Translations under genes and position numbers: made by a program | Shown: positions 8,065 through 17,276 of the stretch, piece after piece | Layout of the letters: the number at the start of each line of letters is the position of its first letter | Numbering within the stretch: position 1 is the first letter of the stretch | NCBI GenBank assembly: GCA_902489475.1 | Contig: CABUAH010000002.1 | Span: forward strand, 1-64,000 | Direction: 5' to 3' | DNA: 64,000 nucleotides | DNA from: an uncultured Oscillospiraceae bacterium | GTDB lineage: Bacteria > Bacillota > Clostridia > Oscillospirales > Ruminococcaceae | Notes under the pieces: model-generated | Databases searched by the model: none | The model's input: only the letters and a program-made list of their open reading frames with translations | What the model was told of the DNA's origin: nothing

Positions 8065-8093
8065 ATTATAGCAAAACTCTTAAAAAAAGTCAA
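8065..8093 (-). promoter_or_regulatory. Promoter of the prepilin gene
   Basis: On the - strand TTGACT (8093-8088), 17-base spacer, TATAAT (8070-8065). Near-consensus; it lies about 75 bases upstream of ATG 7989. Confidence 0.8.
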
Positions 8094-8220
8094 CGCTATA
8101 TAAAAAAATACAGTAGTAAAAATAGTTTTTCGTTAATTATCAGCAAATCGCTACCGCATAAGTTGGGCATTATGCACAAAACACATTACAGTAACGCAGA
8201 TTAATATACAATAGCATCCA

Positions 8221-9654
8221 TTACTTTAAAACCGAAACTGCGTCAGAAATTGTTTTTTCAAGCGCTTGTTCAGCATACAAGTCAACCTGTTTCTTATCCT
8301 TTTCTTCATGGGTAAGATTGCCCGCTCCGCCGATACATCCGCCGACGCAAGCCATTCCCTCGATAAAGTTGTTCTTTCTTATTCCCTTCGACGCTAACAG
8401 AAGTGCCTTTTTGCATTCTTCTATTCCGTTGCAGACAATAGGATTTAGCTCCATCTCAAGATTTTGCTCTTTGACCGCCTGTTTTACAGCGTCAGTAACT
8501 CCTCCGCTTCTCGCAAAAATTCGTCCGAAATACGAAGCGTTGTCAAGTGCTTCCTCATCAAGTTCCGCAATTGGAATATCTCTTGAGTCTATAAGCGCCT
8601 GAAGTTCTTCAAAAGTAAGAGCATAGTCCACAATGTCTTTGACTTCATCACGCTGAACCTCCATTTTCTTAGCGGTACAAGGTCCGATGAAAATAACCTT
8701 TGAGGTAGGATCTATTGTTTTTATATACTGTGAAATTTTTGCCATTGGAGATAGGTTGTGAGATATATTATCAACAAGAGTAGGGTAAAACTTGTGAATA
8801 TACTCAACAAATGCCGGGCAGCAGCTCGTAGTTAAAAAGCCCTTTTCCGAAAGCTCCTTAGACTCTTCAAGAGCAACCATATCAGCTCCGAGTGCCGCTT
8901 CGACAACATTATGGAATCCAAGCTTTTTGATTGCTGCAACTACCTGCCCTGTTTTGGCATATGTAAACTGTGCGTTAATTGCAGGAGCAACAACCGCATA
9001 GACCTTATAATTTTTGTTATTATTGCTTTCTTTCAAAACCTTTATAACATCGGTAATGCTTGATTTATCCATACAAGCTCCGAAAGGACACATATAAACA
9101 CAAGCACCGCAGGAAATACACTTATCATTGTCAATGCTTGCCGCATACGTTTCCTTGTCCATTCCTATTGCACCGACTTTACAAGCCTTTTCGCAAGGAC
9201 GCTTAAAGTCCTGAATAGCCGAATACGGACAAGCTGCCGCACATTTTCCACAATTCACGCATTTATCCTTGTCAATAACAGCCTTTTGATTTTTGTCAAA
9301 TGAAATAGCGTTGACCTTGCAGGCGTCCTCACATCGGTGAGCGATACAGCCACGGCACGACTCAGTAACTTTATATCCTCCGAGCGGACATTCGTCGCAG
9401 GCAATATCAATAACCTCAATGACATTTGGGTTATCCTTATTACCGCCGCAGGCAAGCTTTATTCGCTCGGAAACTATTGCCCTTTCCTTATAAATACAAC
9501 ATCTCATTGTAGGTTCTTTTCCCTTAACGACTGTCTTTGCAATGTCGTTAAAATGCTCAAAAACCAAGCTGTCATTCCATGCATGACGAGCAACCTCACG
9601 CAGAACCTTATATTTTAAATATTGAACTTGAGTATCAAATTTCCTGGTTTTCAT
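8221..9654 (-). CDS. Group B monomeric [FeFe] hydrogenase
   Basis: Iron-only hydrogenase catalysing reversible proton reduction with ferredoxin-type electron transfer. The N-terminal third carries several cysteine clusters (DECPLGG, CRGC, then CVNCGKCAAACP and CISCGACVYMCP) for accessory [4Fe-4S] centres. H-cluster motifs: L1 TTSCCPAFVEY (275-285), L2 FIGPCTAKKME (322-332), L3 EGMACVGGCIGG (about 432-443). The Ala after TSCCP and overall length 477 fit the group B (B1/B3) family rather than group A. It is the last gene of a five-gene operon containing a group C sensory hydrogenase. Start has AAGAGGATG upstream. Confidence 0.93.
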   Translation of the reverse strand: MKTRKFDTQVQYLKYKVLREVARHAWNDSLVFEHFNDIAKTVVKGKEPTMRCCIYKERAIVSERIKLACGGNKDNPNVIEVIDIACDECPLGGYKVTESCRGCIAHRCEDACKVNAISFDKNQKAVIDKDKCVNCGKCAAACPYSAIQDFKRPCEKACKVGAIGMDKETYAASIDNDKCISCGACVYMCPFGACMDKSSITDVIKVLKESNNNKNYKVYAVVAPAINAQFTYAKTGQVVAAIKKLGFHNVVEAALGADMVALEESKELSEKGFLTTSCCPAFVEYIHKFYPTLVDNISHNLSPMAKISQYIKTIDPTSKVIFIGPCTAKKMEVQRDEVKDIVDYALTFEELQALIDSRDIPIAELDEEALDNASYFGRIFARSGGVTDAVKQAVKEQNLEMELNPIVCNGIEECKKALLLASKGIRKNNFIEGMACVGGCIGGAGNLTHEEKDKKQVDLYAEQALEKTISDAVSVLK

Positions 9655-9671
9655 AAATCATCCTCTTAATA

Positions 9672-10844
9672 TTAAAAATAACTGACTTTAATTCTCTTTC
9701 CCATATCTTTTAAGCATTTTGAAAGCTCACCGACAAGATTCATCTTAATATTGAAATTTATCGGAAGATTTGGATTTTGGTGTGCCGGATTCACAGCCAT
9801 TCCGACAAAAAAGTTTATGTCCGTTGCTTCCTCAAACAACATTCTCGATATTTGAGAAGCTCCGTCTTTTTTGCTTGACCATTGATTATACTCTTCATTT
9901 GAATCAAGATAGCTTTTAGCATTTTCAAGCACCTTACTTATTGTGATTACTCCCTCAGTAGTAAGATCTACGCCCTCAATTTTTGCAATAGGCGGAATTT
10001 CAGGATCAAAGTAATCAAGCAACGGAACGACCTCCTTGCCGAGAAACTCTGCAGCAAGCTTTGACGTAGTTCCTCCGCACACGATATGCTTTCCCTCTTT
10101 CGAGAAAAAAAGCGTGTGCATTTTCTTTAACTCCTCCGGTTTTGAAGGAGGTCCTATCATAAGATTGATTGATTCTCTTTTTCTGATTTTTATCGCACCA
10201 ACCGTTGTATCGTCACCGGCATGGTACCCGTAAAGGCGATGGCACTCATCAAGAATAAGAGTGGCTATTGTTTTAGCAGTATATTCTTTTGTATAAAAGG
10301 CTTCGGCAAAATCAATTATATTATCCCTCTGCCAGCCGTAATTAAGCTCAAGACCCACGCCCGCATATATTGCACCGTCACTCATTGCGATAAAAACATC
10401 GTCTAGCTCAAGCTTAAGCTTTGCTCTGTAAATCTGCTTGCCGCCGATTTCCGTAATCGTTTGAGGATAGTCGTAATTCTTTCCGTTCCTCAAAAGTATA
10501 ACATGAGGGTTGTCAAACTGAATTATCTCAGCCTCTTCATTATTAACAACACGTATTATTGTAAATGTTGAGTATGCAACCTTCCTTACCTCACATACAG
10601 GAAGAGTTGCAGCAATTGTAGCAACACAATCCTCAACGCTCATATTCGCCGCCATCATAGTTGAGATGATCTTTGAAGTGAGTGTTGATAAAATACATGC
10701 CTTAACTCCGCTTCCGAGTCCGTCAGCCAAAACCATTACAAACGAATTTTCACCCTGCTCAATAATCTCAATATGATCTCCGCAAAGCTGCTCGCCGAAC
10801 TTGTTTATGCTGTGATAGCCGATCTCCGTACAAAGATTATTCAT
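9672..10844 (-). CDS. SpoIIE/PP2C-type protein serine phosphatase
   Basis: Metal-dependent protein phosphatase of the SpoIIE (PPM) family. The metal-binding acidic motifs are visible: VMVLADGLGSGVKA near residue 40, FIAMSDGAIYAGVG near 150, and GDDTTVGAIKI near 205. The following ~180 residues (IGPPSKPEELKKMHTLFF onward) form an additional domain I cannot name, seen in hydrogenase-linked phosphatases. The start overlaps the 3' end of the PAS-hydrogenase gene by 8 bases, indicating translational coupling and probably a shared signalling pathway. The protein target is unknown. Confidence 0.85.
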   Translation of the reverse strand: MNNLCTEIGYHSINKFGEQLCGDHIEIIEQGENSFVMVLADGLGSGVKACILSTLTSKIISTMMAANMSVEDCVATIAATLPVCEVRKVAYSTFTIIRVVNNEEAEIIQFDNPHVILLRNGKNYDYPQTITEIGGKQIYRAKLKLELDDVFIAMSDGAIYAGVGLELNYGWQRDNIIDFAEAFYTKEYTAKTIATLILDECHRLYGYHAGDDTTVGAIKIRKRESINLMIGPPSKPEELKKMHTLFFSKEGKHIVCGGTTSKLAAEFLGKEVVPLLDYFDPEIPPIAKIEGVDLTTEGVITISKVLENAKSYLDSNEEYNQWSSKKDGASQISRMLFEEATDINFFVGMAVNPAHQNPNLPINFNIKMNLVGELSKCLKDMGKRIKVSYF

Positions 10845-12519
10845 TAGTTAAATTCTCCTTTAACTTGGTAAGCGCAATCTTTGTTTCTGCTGTTGTTTCT
10901 CCTAAAAGAGAAGCTATTTCCTGAACAACACGCATTTGTTTTTCGATCACCTTATCTGTAATCTCAACCGTGCTTTGCGCATCTTCAATACGCTTTTCGT
11001 GTTCAAGCTCATTTTCGGTAACATCTCTCATTATTCCGATTATTATGTGATAACTCTTATCGTAGATTATCGTTTCTTCTATGTATTTATTATAATCGGC
11101 AAGATAAACCTTTTCGTTTCTTATATCACGCCCACTAGAAAGCACCTGCATAAACTTAGACGGATCTAAGATTCTGACAACAGGGTTTCCCAAAACATCA
11201 TCCGAGCTTTTTATGTTCATTATGGATTTTGCAGCAGCGTTTATCTGCTGAACTTCAAAATCCTCATTTAAAACGATAATGCCATTAGGAGTGTTTCCTA
11301 TTATCGTATCAGAAAAGGACTCCGCCTTATCTTTCAAATACGGCATACACATCTCTAAATTTGCCTTGCCCTGCAATACCGCAACTGCTTTTTCCCGACA
11401 GGTGTCATATCCGCAGCTTCCGCAGTTTAACTCATGCTCAGGACGGGTTTTACCCATTCTATGCAATATTTCTTCAACGGCTTTGCTTCCCGGCATATTT
11501 TTGTTTACGCCAACATAAGAAATCTGTTTCTTAAGCGATTCAGACTCAGGCTGTGAAACATCAAAATCCTCTTTGGCTGCATATCTGTTTACAGCAAGAG
11601 TATTTTTTATAAGCTTTTCGGAATTGTGGCTCATTACAGGTCCGTTTATACAGCTTCCCGCACAGGCTGACATTTCAATAAAGCAGTTTTTCATGCCGCC
11701 GTTTTTAATATCTTCAAGTGCTGCTATACAATTGTCAATTCCGTCCACTGCAATATATGTATAATCCTTATTATCGCAGTCCATAGACTTTAAAATACCG
11801 GTAGTTGTCGGAAATAGTCTTGCTTTTCCTCCGCCGGCTTTATCCTCGCACTCGCACATCTCAATTCCCTCACTAGAAAGCCATTCGTCAAGCTCTTCAA
11901 AAGTGAGAACAGCGTCCACCATTTCGGGATATTTATCAGCTTCGTCTTTTTTTGAAATGCAAGGCCCTATAAACACCGTCTTTGCGCCGTCATGTTCATT
12001 CTTTATCTTCTCACAGTGTGCTTGCATCGGCGATTTGATTTTCGCAAGATACTCAAGTGCCTCCGGATAATATTTCTGTATAAGCGTATTTACAGAATGG
12101 CAACATGAAGATATAATAATCTCCTTATCGCCGTTATTTACCATTTTATCATATTCTTTTTTTACGATTGTCGCTCCGACTGCTGTTTCTTCTGCACCCT
12201 TAAAGCCAAGCTTTTTTAGTGCATTTTCAACTGAAGTTATATTCATGTTCTCGTAATTTGCCACAAATGACGGAGCAATGCTTGCAAAAACATCCTCATT
12301 TTTTACAAGCATCTCCTTAACCTCATCAATATCATTTCTGATTTCCTTTGCCGACTGAGGGCATACCGTATAACACTTTCCGCAAAGTATACACTCTTCC
12401 TCAACTATCGACGCCTGATTGTCAGAAAACTTTATGGCTTTTATAGGGCAGTAACGAATACATTTATAACAATTCTTACAGTCGTTTCTCTTTGAAACAA
12501 GAGCCCTTGTACCACGCAT
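10837..12519 (-). CDS. Group C putative sensory [FeFe] hydrogenase with PAS domain
   Basis: N-terminal 2x[4Fe-4S] ferredoxin (CKNCYKCIRYCP, CILCGKCYTVCP, residues 14-53); an H-cluster domain with L1 ISSCCHSVN (136-143), L2 FIGPCISKKDE (183-193), L3 MSACAGSCINGP (283-294); a CGSCGYDTC four-Cys segment (366-374, plus Cys391); a PAS domain (about 400-505) and a C-terminal coiled coil (505-560). L1 lacks the Pro of catalytic enzymes (SSCCHS instead of TSCCP), as expected for the group C sensory class. The domain order suggests that H-cluster state is signalled through PAS to a partner, most simply the overlapping phosphatase gene. No kinase or output domain is fused. Confidence 0.9.
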   Translation of the reverse strand: MRGTRALVSKRNDCKNCYKCIRYCPIKAIKFSDNQASIVEEECILCGKCYTVCPQSAKEIRNDIDEVKEMLVKNEDVFASIAPSFVANYENMNITSVENALKKLGFKGAEETAVGATIVKKEYDKMVNNGDKEIIISSCCHSVNTLIQKYYPEALEYLAKIKSPMQAHCEKIKNEHDGAKTVFIGPCISKKDEADKYPEMVDAVLTFEELDEWLSSEGIEMCECEDKAGGGKARLFPTTTGILKSMDCDNKDYTYIAVDGIDNCIAALEDIKNGGMKNCFIEMSACAGSCINGPVMSHNSEKLIKNTLAVNRYAAKEDFDVSQPESESLKKQISYVGVNKNMPGSKAVEEILHRMGKTRPEHELNCGSCGYDTCREKAVAVLQGKANLEMCMPYLKDKAESFSDTIIGNTPNGIIVLNEDFEVQQINAAAKSIMNIKSSDDVLGNPVVRILDPSKFMQVLSSGRDIRNEKVYLADYNKYIEETIIYDKSYHIIIGIMRDVTENELEHEKRIEDAQSTVEITDKVIEKQMRVVQEIASLLGETTAETKIALTKLKENLTNE

Positions 12520-12551
12520 TTATCTCTTCCCCCGTAATTTATGTCAAGCTT

Positions 12552-12791
12552 TTAAACCTTTGACTTAATTTCGTTCTCAAAGAAAGAGTCTACATTATCG
12601 GGATTTACTGATTTAACAACTCCGTCAACTGTTACCGATACGCCGTTTTGACAATTCCCCATGCAAAATGCGCCGCCAAGCTCAACCTTATCCTGAAGAT
12701 TGTTTTCCTTTACAAGCGCTTGAAGCGATTCAACTACTTGTCTTGAGCCTTTTAAATGACAGGAGCTTCCGATACATATTGTAACTTTCAT
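12552..12791 (-). CDS. Small [2Fe-2S] ferredoxin, thioredoxin-like (NuoE type)
   Basis: 79 residues. Four ligands Cys6, Cys11 (CIGSSC), Cys43 and Cys47 (CMGNC) match the C-x4-C ... C-x3-C pattern of thioredoxin-like [2Fe-2S] ferredoxins such as the HndA/NuoE C-terminal domain. It is located between the kinase-like gene and the PAS-hydrogenase with short spacers, so it likely exchanges electrons with one of the operon hydrogenases. The cytosolic protein lacks the helical N-terminal domain of full NuoE. Confidence 0.88.
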   Translation of the reverse strand: MKVTICIGSSCHLKGSRQVVESLQALVKENNLQDKVELGGAFCMGNCQNGVSVTVDGVVKSVNPDNVDSFFENEIKSKV

Positions 12792-12810
12792 TGAACTGTC
12801 CTTTCTCTGA

Positions 12811-13560
12811 TTACTCGTAATCTACAACATTTACCCAATTCAAAAGAAGTTCTCTCTCCTCAGGATTTCCTTTTACAGACTGCGAAGCTGCTACTATCGG
12901 CATCCACTGCTGTACATACTGTTTTGCCGTATCGCTCTTTTCGCAGAACATATTAAGATACTTTTCAGCAAGCTCATTCTGTCCCGAAAGAACAAACAAA
13001 AGATATGTTCTTGCAGCATCAGCAGAAGCATTTCCCTGTGTTGCGTGCGACCAGTCCAAAACATAAAGCTCACCATCCGGTGTTACAATGATATTTGACG
13101 GGTTAAAATCTCCGTGACAAACCTTGTTATGCTTTGGCATAGCATCAAGACGTGTATGGAGCTCATATCTTGTCGTTGCGTCAAGATCAGTCTGAGAAAT
13201 CTTAGCCTGCATCTTATCTTTAAGCTTATTTAAGTTAAAGCAAGTCTTTGACTGAACCTCAAGTTGAAGATCAACAAACATTTCAAGGTATTCATCGGTC
13301 TTTTCAGGGTTTTCTTCCATGAGCTGAGCCAAAGTTTTTCCGTCAATATACTCTAAAACTATAGCCCACTTTCCTTCGATCTTTTTAACCTCTAAAACTT
13401 TTGGAATCTTAAGTCCTGTTTCTTCAATTCTTGCTGTGTTAAGTGCCTCGTTTAAAATATCGTACTTTTTAAACTCTTCGTTAAACACCTTAACTGTAGT
13501 ACCGCCGTCCCTGTAAATGGTCTTGGTATTTCTTACAGCCAACACCTTCTCAAACTCCAT
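12811..13560 (-). CDS. Phosphotransferase-family (APH/choline kinase-like) protein
   Basis: Aminoglycoside phosphotransferase-fold kinase of unknown substrate. The catalytic loop CHGDFNPSNI and the Mg-binding VLDWSHAT are intact; an upstream IVLEYIDGKTLAQLM hinge is present, while the glycine-rich loop is weak as usual in this fold. I chose ATG 13560 because TAAAGGAGG precedes it by 8 bases; an earlier ATG at 13590 has no site. It is the first gene of the hydrogen-sensing operon, so it could phosphorylate a protein or small molecule countered by the PP2C-type phosphatase, but that is inference from context only. Confidence 0.82.
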   Translation of the reverse strand: MEFEKVLAVRNTKTIYRDGGTTVKVFNEEFKKYDILNEALNTARIEETGLKIPKVLEVKKIEGKWAIVLEYIDGKTLAQLMEENPEKTDEYLEMFVDLQLEVQSKTCFNLNKLKDKMQAKISQTDLDATTRYELHTRLDAMPKHNKVCHGDFNPSNIIVTPDGELYVLDWSHATQGNASADAARTYLLFVLSGQNELAEKYLNMFCEKSDTAKQYVQQWMPIVAASQSVKGNPEERELLLNWVNVVDYE

Positions 13561-13648
13561 AATAATATCCTCCTTTATTATACTAATCATTTTTAATCAT
13601 AAGTCAGCATCTCTTGATATATGCATGTTTATCATATACCGCACCATT

Positions 13649-13677
13649 ATTATAATATATTTTGTGCAATTTAGCAA
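13649..13677 (-). promoter_or_regulatory. Promoter of the hydrogen-sensing operon
   Basis: On the - strand TTGCTA (13677-13672), 17-base spacer, TATAAT (13654-13649), about 90 bases upstream of the kinase-like gene. No Rex box was seen nearby. Confidence 0.65.
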
Positions 13678-13696
13678 GAGGTTTTCTATCGTTTAT

Positions 13697-13737
13697 TAAA
13701 AATTTCAGCAGAAAAGCCAAAACCTTCTGCTGAAATT
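13697..13737 (-). terminator. Terminator of rex-adhE
   Basis: On the - strand AATTTCAGCAGAA, 11-base loop, TTCTGCTGAAATT, followed by TTTTAATAAAC. It separates adhE from the next operon on the same strand. Confidence 0.8.
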
Positions 13738-13753
13738 CTTGTGACTTATTGTA

Positions 13754-16375
13754 TTACTCTCCGTAGTAAGCCTTGAGATACATTTCCTTGATTTCCTTCA
13801 TAAGAGGATATCTCGGATTTGCACCTGTGCACTGGTCATCGAATGCGTCCTCAACCATGCTGTCAAGATTATCCAAGAAATACTTCTCGTCAACGCCGTA
13901 ATCCTTAATTGTCTTCTTAATTCCAACCTTAGCCTTAAGCTCTTCAATAGCATCAATAAACTTCTCAAGTGTTTCTTCATCGTTCTTTCCACAGATTCCG
14001 ATAAAGTGAGCACACTCAGCATATCTCTCTAAAGTGTGAGGATACTGATACTGTGAGAATGTTCCCATCTTTCTAGGAGCTGTTGCTACGTTAAATCTCA
14101 TAACCTCTGTGATAAGGAGAGCGTTAGCTACTCCGTGAGGGAGGTGATGATAAGAACCGAGCTTATGAGCCATAGAGTGGCAAACACCCAAAAATGCGTT
14201 AGCGAACGCCATACCTGCCATAGTTGATGCGTCAGCCATCTTTTCTCTTGCAATTACGTCATGTCCGTTTTCATACGCATCAGGGAGATATGTGAAGATA
14301 TTCTTAATTGACTTAAGAGCAAGACCGTCTGTGTAATCTGTTGCCATAACTGAAGCATATGCCTCAAGAGCATGAGTTAACGCATCAATACCGGAAGCAG
14401 ATGTAAGCCCCTTAGGAGCGCTTATCATGTTGTCTGTATCGATGATAGCCATGTTCGGCATAAGCTGATAATCAGCCAAAGGATATTTTGTTCCTGTCTT
14501 TTCGTCTGTGATAACTGCGAAAGGAGTTACCTCAGAACCTGTACCTGATGAAGTAGGAACAGCGATAAAGTATGCCTTTTCACCCATCTTAGGGAATGTG
14601 TAAACACGCTTACGAATATCAATAAATCTCATTGCCATGTCCATAAAGTCAGCATCCGGATGCTCATAAAGAACCCACATGATCTTACCTGCGTCCATTG
14701 CTGAACCTCCGCCCATTGCGATGATGCAGTCAGGCTCGAACGCTGTCATTGCCTTTGCACCCTCCATAGCGTTAGCCAAAGTCGGATCAGGCTGTACGTT
14801 TGAGAATGTTGTATGAACGATTCCCATTGAATCGAGCTTATCCTCGATAGGCTTCGTGTATCCGTTCTTGTAAAGGAACGAGTCAGTTACGATAAATGCT
14901 CTCTTTTTGCCCATTACATTCTTAAGCTCATCAAGGGCAACAGGCAAACAGCCCTTCTTAAAGTAAACCTTTTCAGGTGCTCTGAACCAAAGCATATTCT
15001 CTCTCCTCTCGGCAACTGTCTTAATGTTTATTAAGTGCTTAACTCCAACGTTTTCAGAAACTGAGTTTCCGCCCCATGAACCGCATCCCAAAGTCAACGA
15101 AGGAGCAAGATTGAAGTTATAAAGGTCACCGATTCCGCCGTGTGAAGAAGGTGTGTTTACAAGAATACGACATGTTTTCATCTTAAGAGCAAATGCATCG
15201 ATCTTTTCTCTTTCAGTTACAGCATTTACATACAATGAAGAAGTATGTCCGAATCCGCCGTCCTGAACAAGTCTGTCAGCCTTTTCCATAGCGTCCTCAA
15301 AATTCTTAGCCTTGTACATTGCAAGTACAGGAGAAAGCTTTTCATGTGCAAACTCTTCGGAAATGTCAACGCTTGTTACCTCTCCGATAAGAATCTTTGT
15401 ATCAGGGTCTACTGTAACTCCTGCAAGCTCAGCAATTTTAGCGGCAGACTGTCCAACGATTTTTGCATTCAATGCGCCATTGATTATAATTGTCTTTCTT
15501 ACCTTTTCTGTTTCCGCCTTTGTTAGGAAGTAGCATCCCCTTGCCTTAAATTCAGCCTTAACTTCTGAGTAAATATCACTTAAAACGATAACCGACTGCT
15601 CTGAAGCACAAATCATACCGTTATCAAATGTCTTAGAATGAATAATAGAGTTCACTGCAAGCTTAATGTCCGCTGTGTCGTCAATTACAGCAGGTGTATT
15701 ACCCGCACCAACTCCGAGAGCAGGCTTTCCGCTTGAATAAGCAGCCTTAACCATTCCCGGTCCTCCTGTTGCGAGGATTATGTCCGCTTCCTTCATAACT
15801 GTGTTTGTAAGCTCAAGCGAAGGAACATCTATCCAAGCAATAATTCCCTTAGGAGCTCCTGCTGCAACAGCTGCATCTAAAACCACCTTAGCAGCTGCGA
15901 TTGTACAAGCCTTTGCTCTTGGGTGAGGAGAAATTATAATTGCGTTTCTTGTTTTAAGTGCGATAAGAGATTTAAAAATTGCTGTAGATGTAGGGTTAGT
16001 TGTAGGAATTACAGCAGCAATTACACCGATAGGCTCTGCAATCTTTATTGTACCGTATGCTTCATCTCTTTCAATGATTCCACAGGTCTTTGTGTTTTTA
16101 AAAGCATTATAAATATGCTCTGCTGCGTAGTTGTTCTTTATTACCTTATCCTCAACAACTCCCATTCCTGTTTCTTCAACAGCCTGCTTAGCCAAAGGTA
16201 TTCTCTGCTTGTTTGCAGCTGATGCCGCAGCCTTAAAAATCTCGTCAACCTTTTCCTGAGAAAAAGTCGAAAACTCTTTTTGAGCTGCCCTAAGCTCGGC
16301 AAGTCTTGCCTCAAGTGCCTCAACGCTGTCTACAACGTCAAATGTCTTTTCAGCAGTTTCTTTCTTGTTACTCAT
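13754..16375 (-). CDS. adhE: Bifunctional acetaldehyde-CoA/alcohol dehydrogenase AdhE
   Basis: Reduces acetyl-CoA to acetaldehyde and then ethanol with two NADH; forms helical spirosomes. The N-terminal ALDH half (to about residue 450) contains the catalytic Cys in NGMICASEQSVI. The C-terminal iron-dependent ADH half contains GGGSAMDAGKIMW and metal ligands in HSMAHKLGSYHHLPHG. ATG 16375 is preferred over 16396 because AGGAGAG lies 8 bases upstream and is itself inside the longer reading. It is 41 bases downstream of rex, on the same strand, so probably co-transcribed and repressed by Rex when NAD+/NADH is high. Confidence 0.97.
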   Translation of the reverse strand: MSNKKETAEKTFDVVDSVEALEARLAELRAAQKEFSTFSQEKVDEIFKAAASAANKQRIPLAKQAVEETGMGVVEDKVIKNNYAAEHIYNAFKNTKTCGIIERDEAYGTIKIAEPIGVIAAVIPTTNPTSTAIFKSLIALKTRNAIIISPHPRAKACTIAAAKVVLDAAVAAGAPKGIIAWIDVPSLELTNTVMKEADIILATGGPGMVKAAYSSGKPALGVGAGNTPAVIDDTADIKLAVNSIIHSKTFDNGMICASEQSVIVLSDIYSEVKAEFKARGCYFLTKAETEKVRKTIIINGALNAKIVGQSAAKIAELAGVTVDPDTKILIGEVTSVDISEEFAHEKLSPVLAMYKAKNFEDAMEKADRLVQDGGFGHTSSLYVNAVTEREKIDAFALKMKTCRILVNTPSSHGGIGDLYNFNLAPSLTLGCGSWGGNSVSENVGVKHLINIKTVAERRENMLWFRAPEKVYFKKGCLPVALDELKNVMGKKRAFIVTDSFLYKNGYTKPIEDKLDSMGIVHTTFSNVQPDPTLANAMEGAKAMTAFEPDCIIAMGGGSAMDAGKIMWVLYEHPDADFMDMAMRFIDIRKRVYTFPKMGEKAYFIAVPTSSGTGSEVTPFAVITDEKTGTKYPLADYQLMPNMAIIDTDNMISAPKGLTSASGIDALTHALEAYASVMATDYTDGLALKSIKNIFTYLPDAYENGHDVIAREKMADASTMAGMAFANAFLGVCHSMAHKLGSYHHLPHGVANALLITEVMRFNVATAPRKMGTFSQYQYPHTLERYAECAHFIGICGKNDEETLEKFIDAIEELKAKVGIKKTIKDYGVDEKYFLDNLDSMVEDAFDDQCTGANPRYPLMKEIKEMYLKAYYGE

Positions 16376-16416
16376 AAGTGAATCTCTCCTATTCATAAAA
16401 TATTGTAAACTTGAAG

Positions 16417-17049
16417 TTATTCTATCATTGCTGACAGAACTGCGAGTGATGCTGCCATATTTTCGTTTTGTACAATCACCCCGTCAGGGACGACAAGCTG
16501 TACCTGTGCAAAATTCCAGACAGCAAGAATTCCGCCTTTAACCATCTCGTTGCAAACCTGCTGCGCACATTCACACGGCACGGTTATTATTCCAAGATGG
16601 ATATTTAACTTTTTTACGGTTTCTGAAAGCTCGGATATATCATATATCCTTTTGCCGTGAATTGTTTTTCCGATAAGGTTCTTATCCGCATCAAATCCTG
16701 CAACAACATTCATTCCGTATTCGGAAAATCCTTTGTAAGAGAGCAATGCGCTCCCTAAATTTCCAACTCCGGCAATAATTGCGTCTTTTAGATTATTATA
16801 GCCCAAGAAGCTTTCCATATCCTCTATAAGTGAGCTTAACAGATATCCTGTTTTCGGTTTTCCTCCTCCTCGGCTCACAATCGCCAAATCCTTTCTCACT
16901 TGAACCTCATTAAGTCCTAAATCTTTAGCAACTGTCGGAGCTGAAATATTTATTGCTCCTTCGCATTGCTTAGACTTTAAGTAAGTCAGATAATTCGGTA
17001 ATCGCTTGAGCGTTCTTTTTGATACCTCTTTACCGATAAAAATCAACAC
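16417..17049 (-). CDS. rex: Redox-sensing transcriptional repressor Rex
   Basis: DNA-binding sensor of the NADH/NAD+ ratio. N-terminal winged helix (about residues 1-85) includes APTVAKDLGLNEVQVRKDLAIVS; the Rossmann domain carries GVGNLGSAL; the C-terminal swapped helix ends the protein. 210 residues is typical. The start is GTG 17049 or TTG 17046; a GAGGGG site lies very close, so the exact start is uncertain. A Rex-box-like operator at 17138 and adhE directly downstream indicate autoregulation and control of ethanol formation. Confidence 0.95.
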   Translation of the reverse strand: MLIFIGKEVSKRTLKRLPNYLTYLKSKQCEGAINISAPTVAKDLGLNEVQVRKDLAIVSRGGGKPKTGYLLSSLIEDMESFLGYNNLKDAIIAGVGNLGSALLSYKGFSEYGMNVVAGFDADKNLIGKTIHGKRIYDISELSETVKKLNIHLGIITVPCECAQQVCNEMVKGGILAVWNFAQVQLVVPDGVIVQNENMAASLAVLSAMIE

Positions 17050-17101
17050 CCCTCATCGGTTTTACTCGGTAAAATTCAATCAGTATTTTTTTACCGATTA
17101 C

Positions 17102-17130
17102 ATTATACTTCATATAAAAGCCTAAGTCAA
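17102..17130 (-). promoter_or_regulatory. Promoter of rex-adhE
   Basis: On the - strand TTGACT (17130-17125), 17-base spacer, TATAAT (17107-17102). The leader that follows carries inverted CGGTAAAA/TTTTACCG copies at about 17067-17096. Confidence 0.82.
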
Positions 17131-17137
17131 TAGGAGT

Positions 17138-17155
17138 TTGTTAATTTTTTAACAG
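17138..17155. promoter_or_regulatory. Rex operator (ROP site)
   Basis: TTGTTAATTTTTTAACAG matches the clostridial Rex consensus TTGTTAA-N4-TTAACAA with one deviation at the last base. It lies 8 bases upstream of the -35 element of rex-adhE, consistent with autoregulation. Confidence 0.75.
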
Positions 17156-17276
17156 ATTTGAGCTATTCTACGTTTTGTCCAAAAACAAATAAATTTTGAC
17201 ATCATTTTTAAGTGATTTTTTCACTCTTTTCAAACGAAGTTACAATGAGTTTAGACAAAACGTCATATCAGTATCT

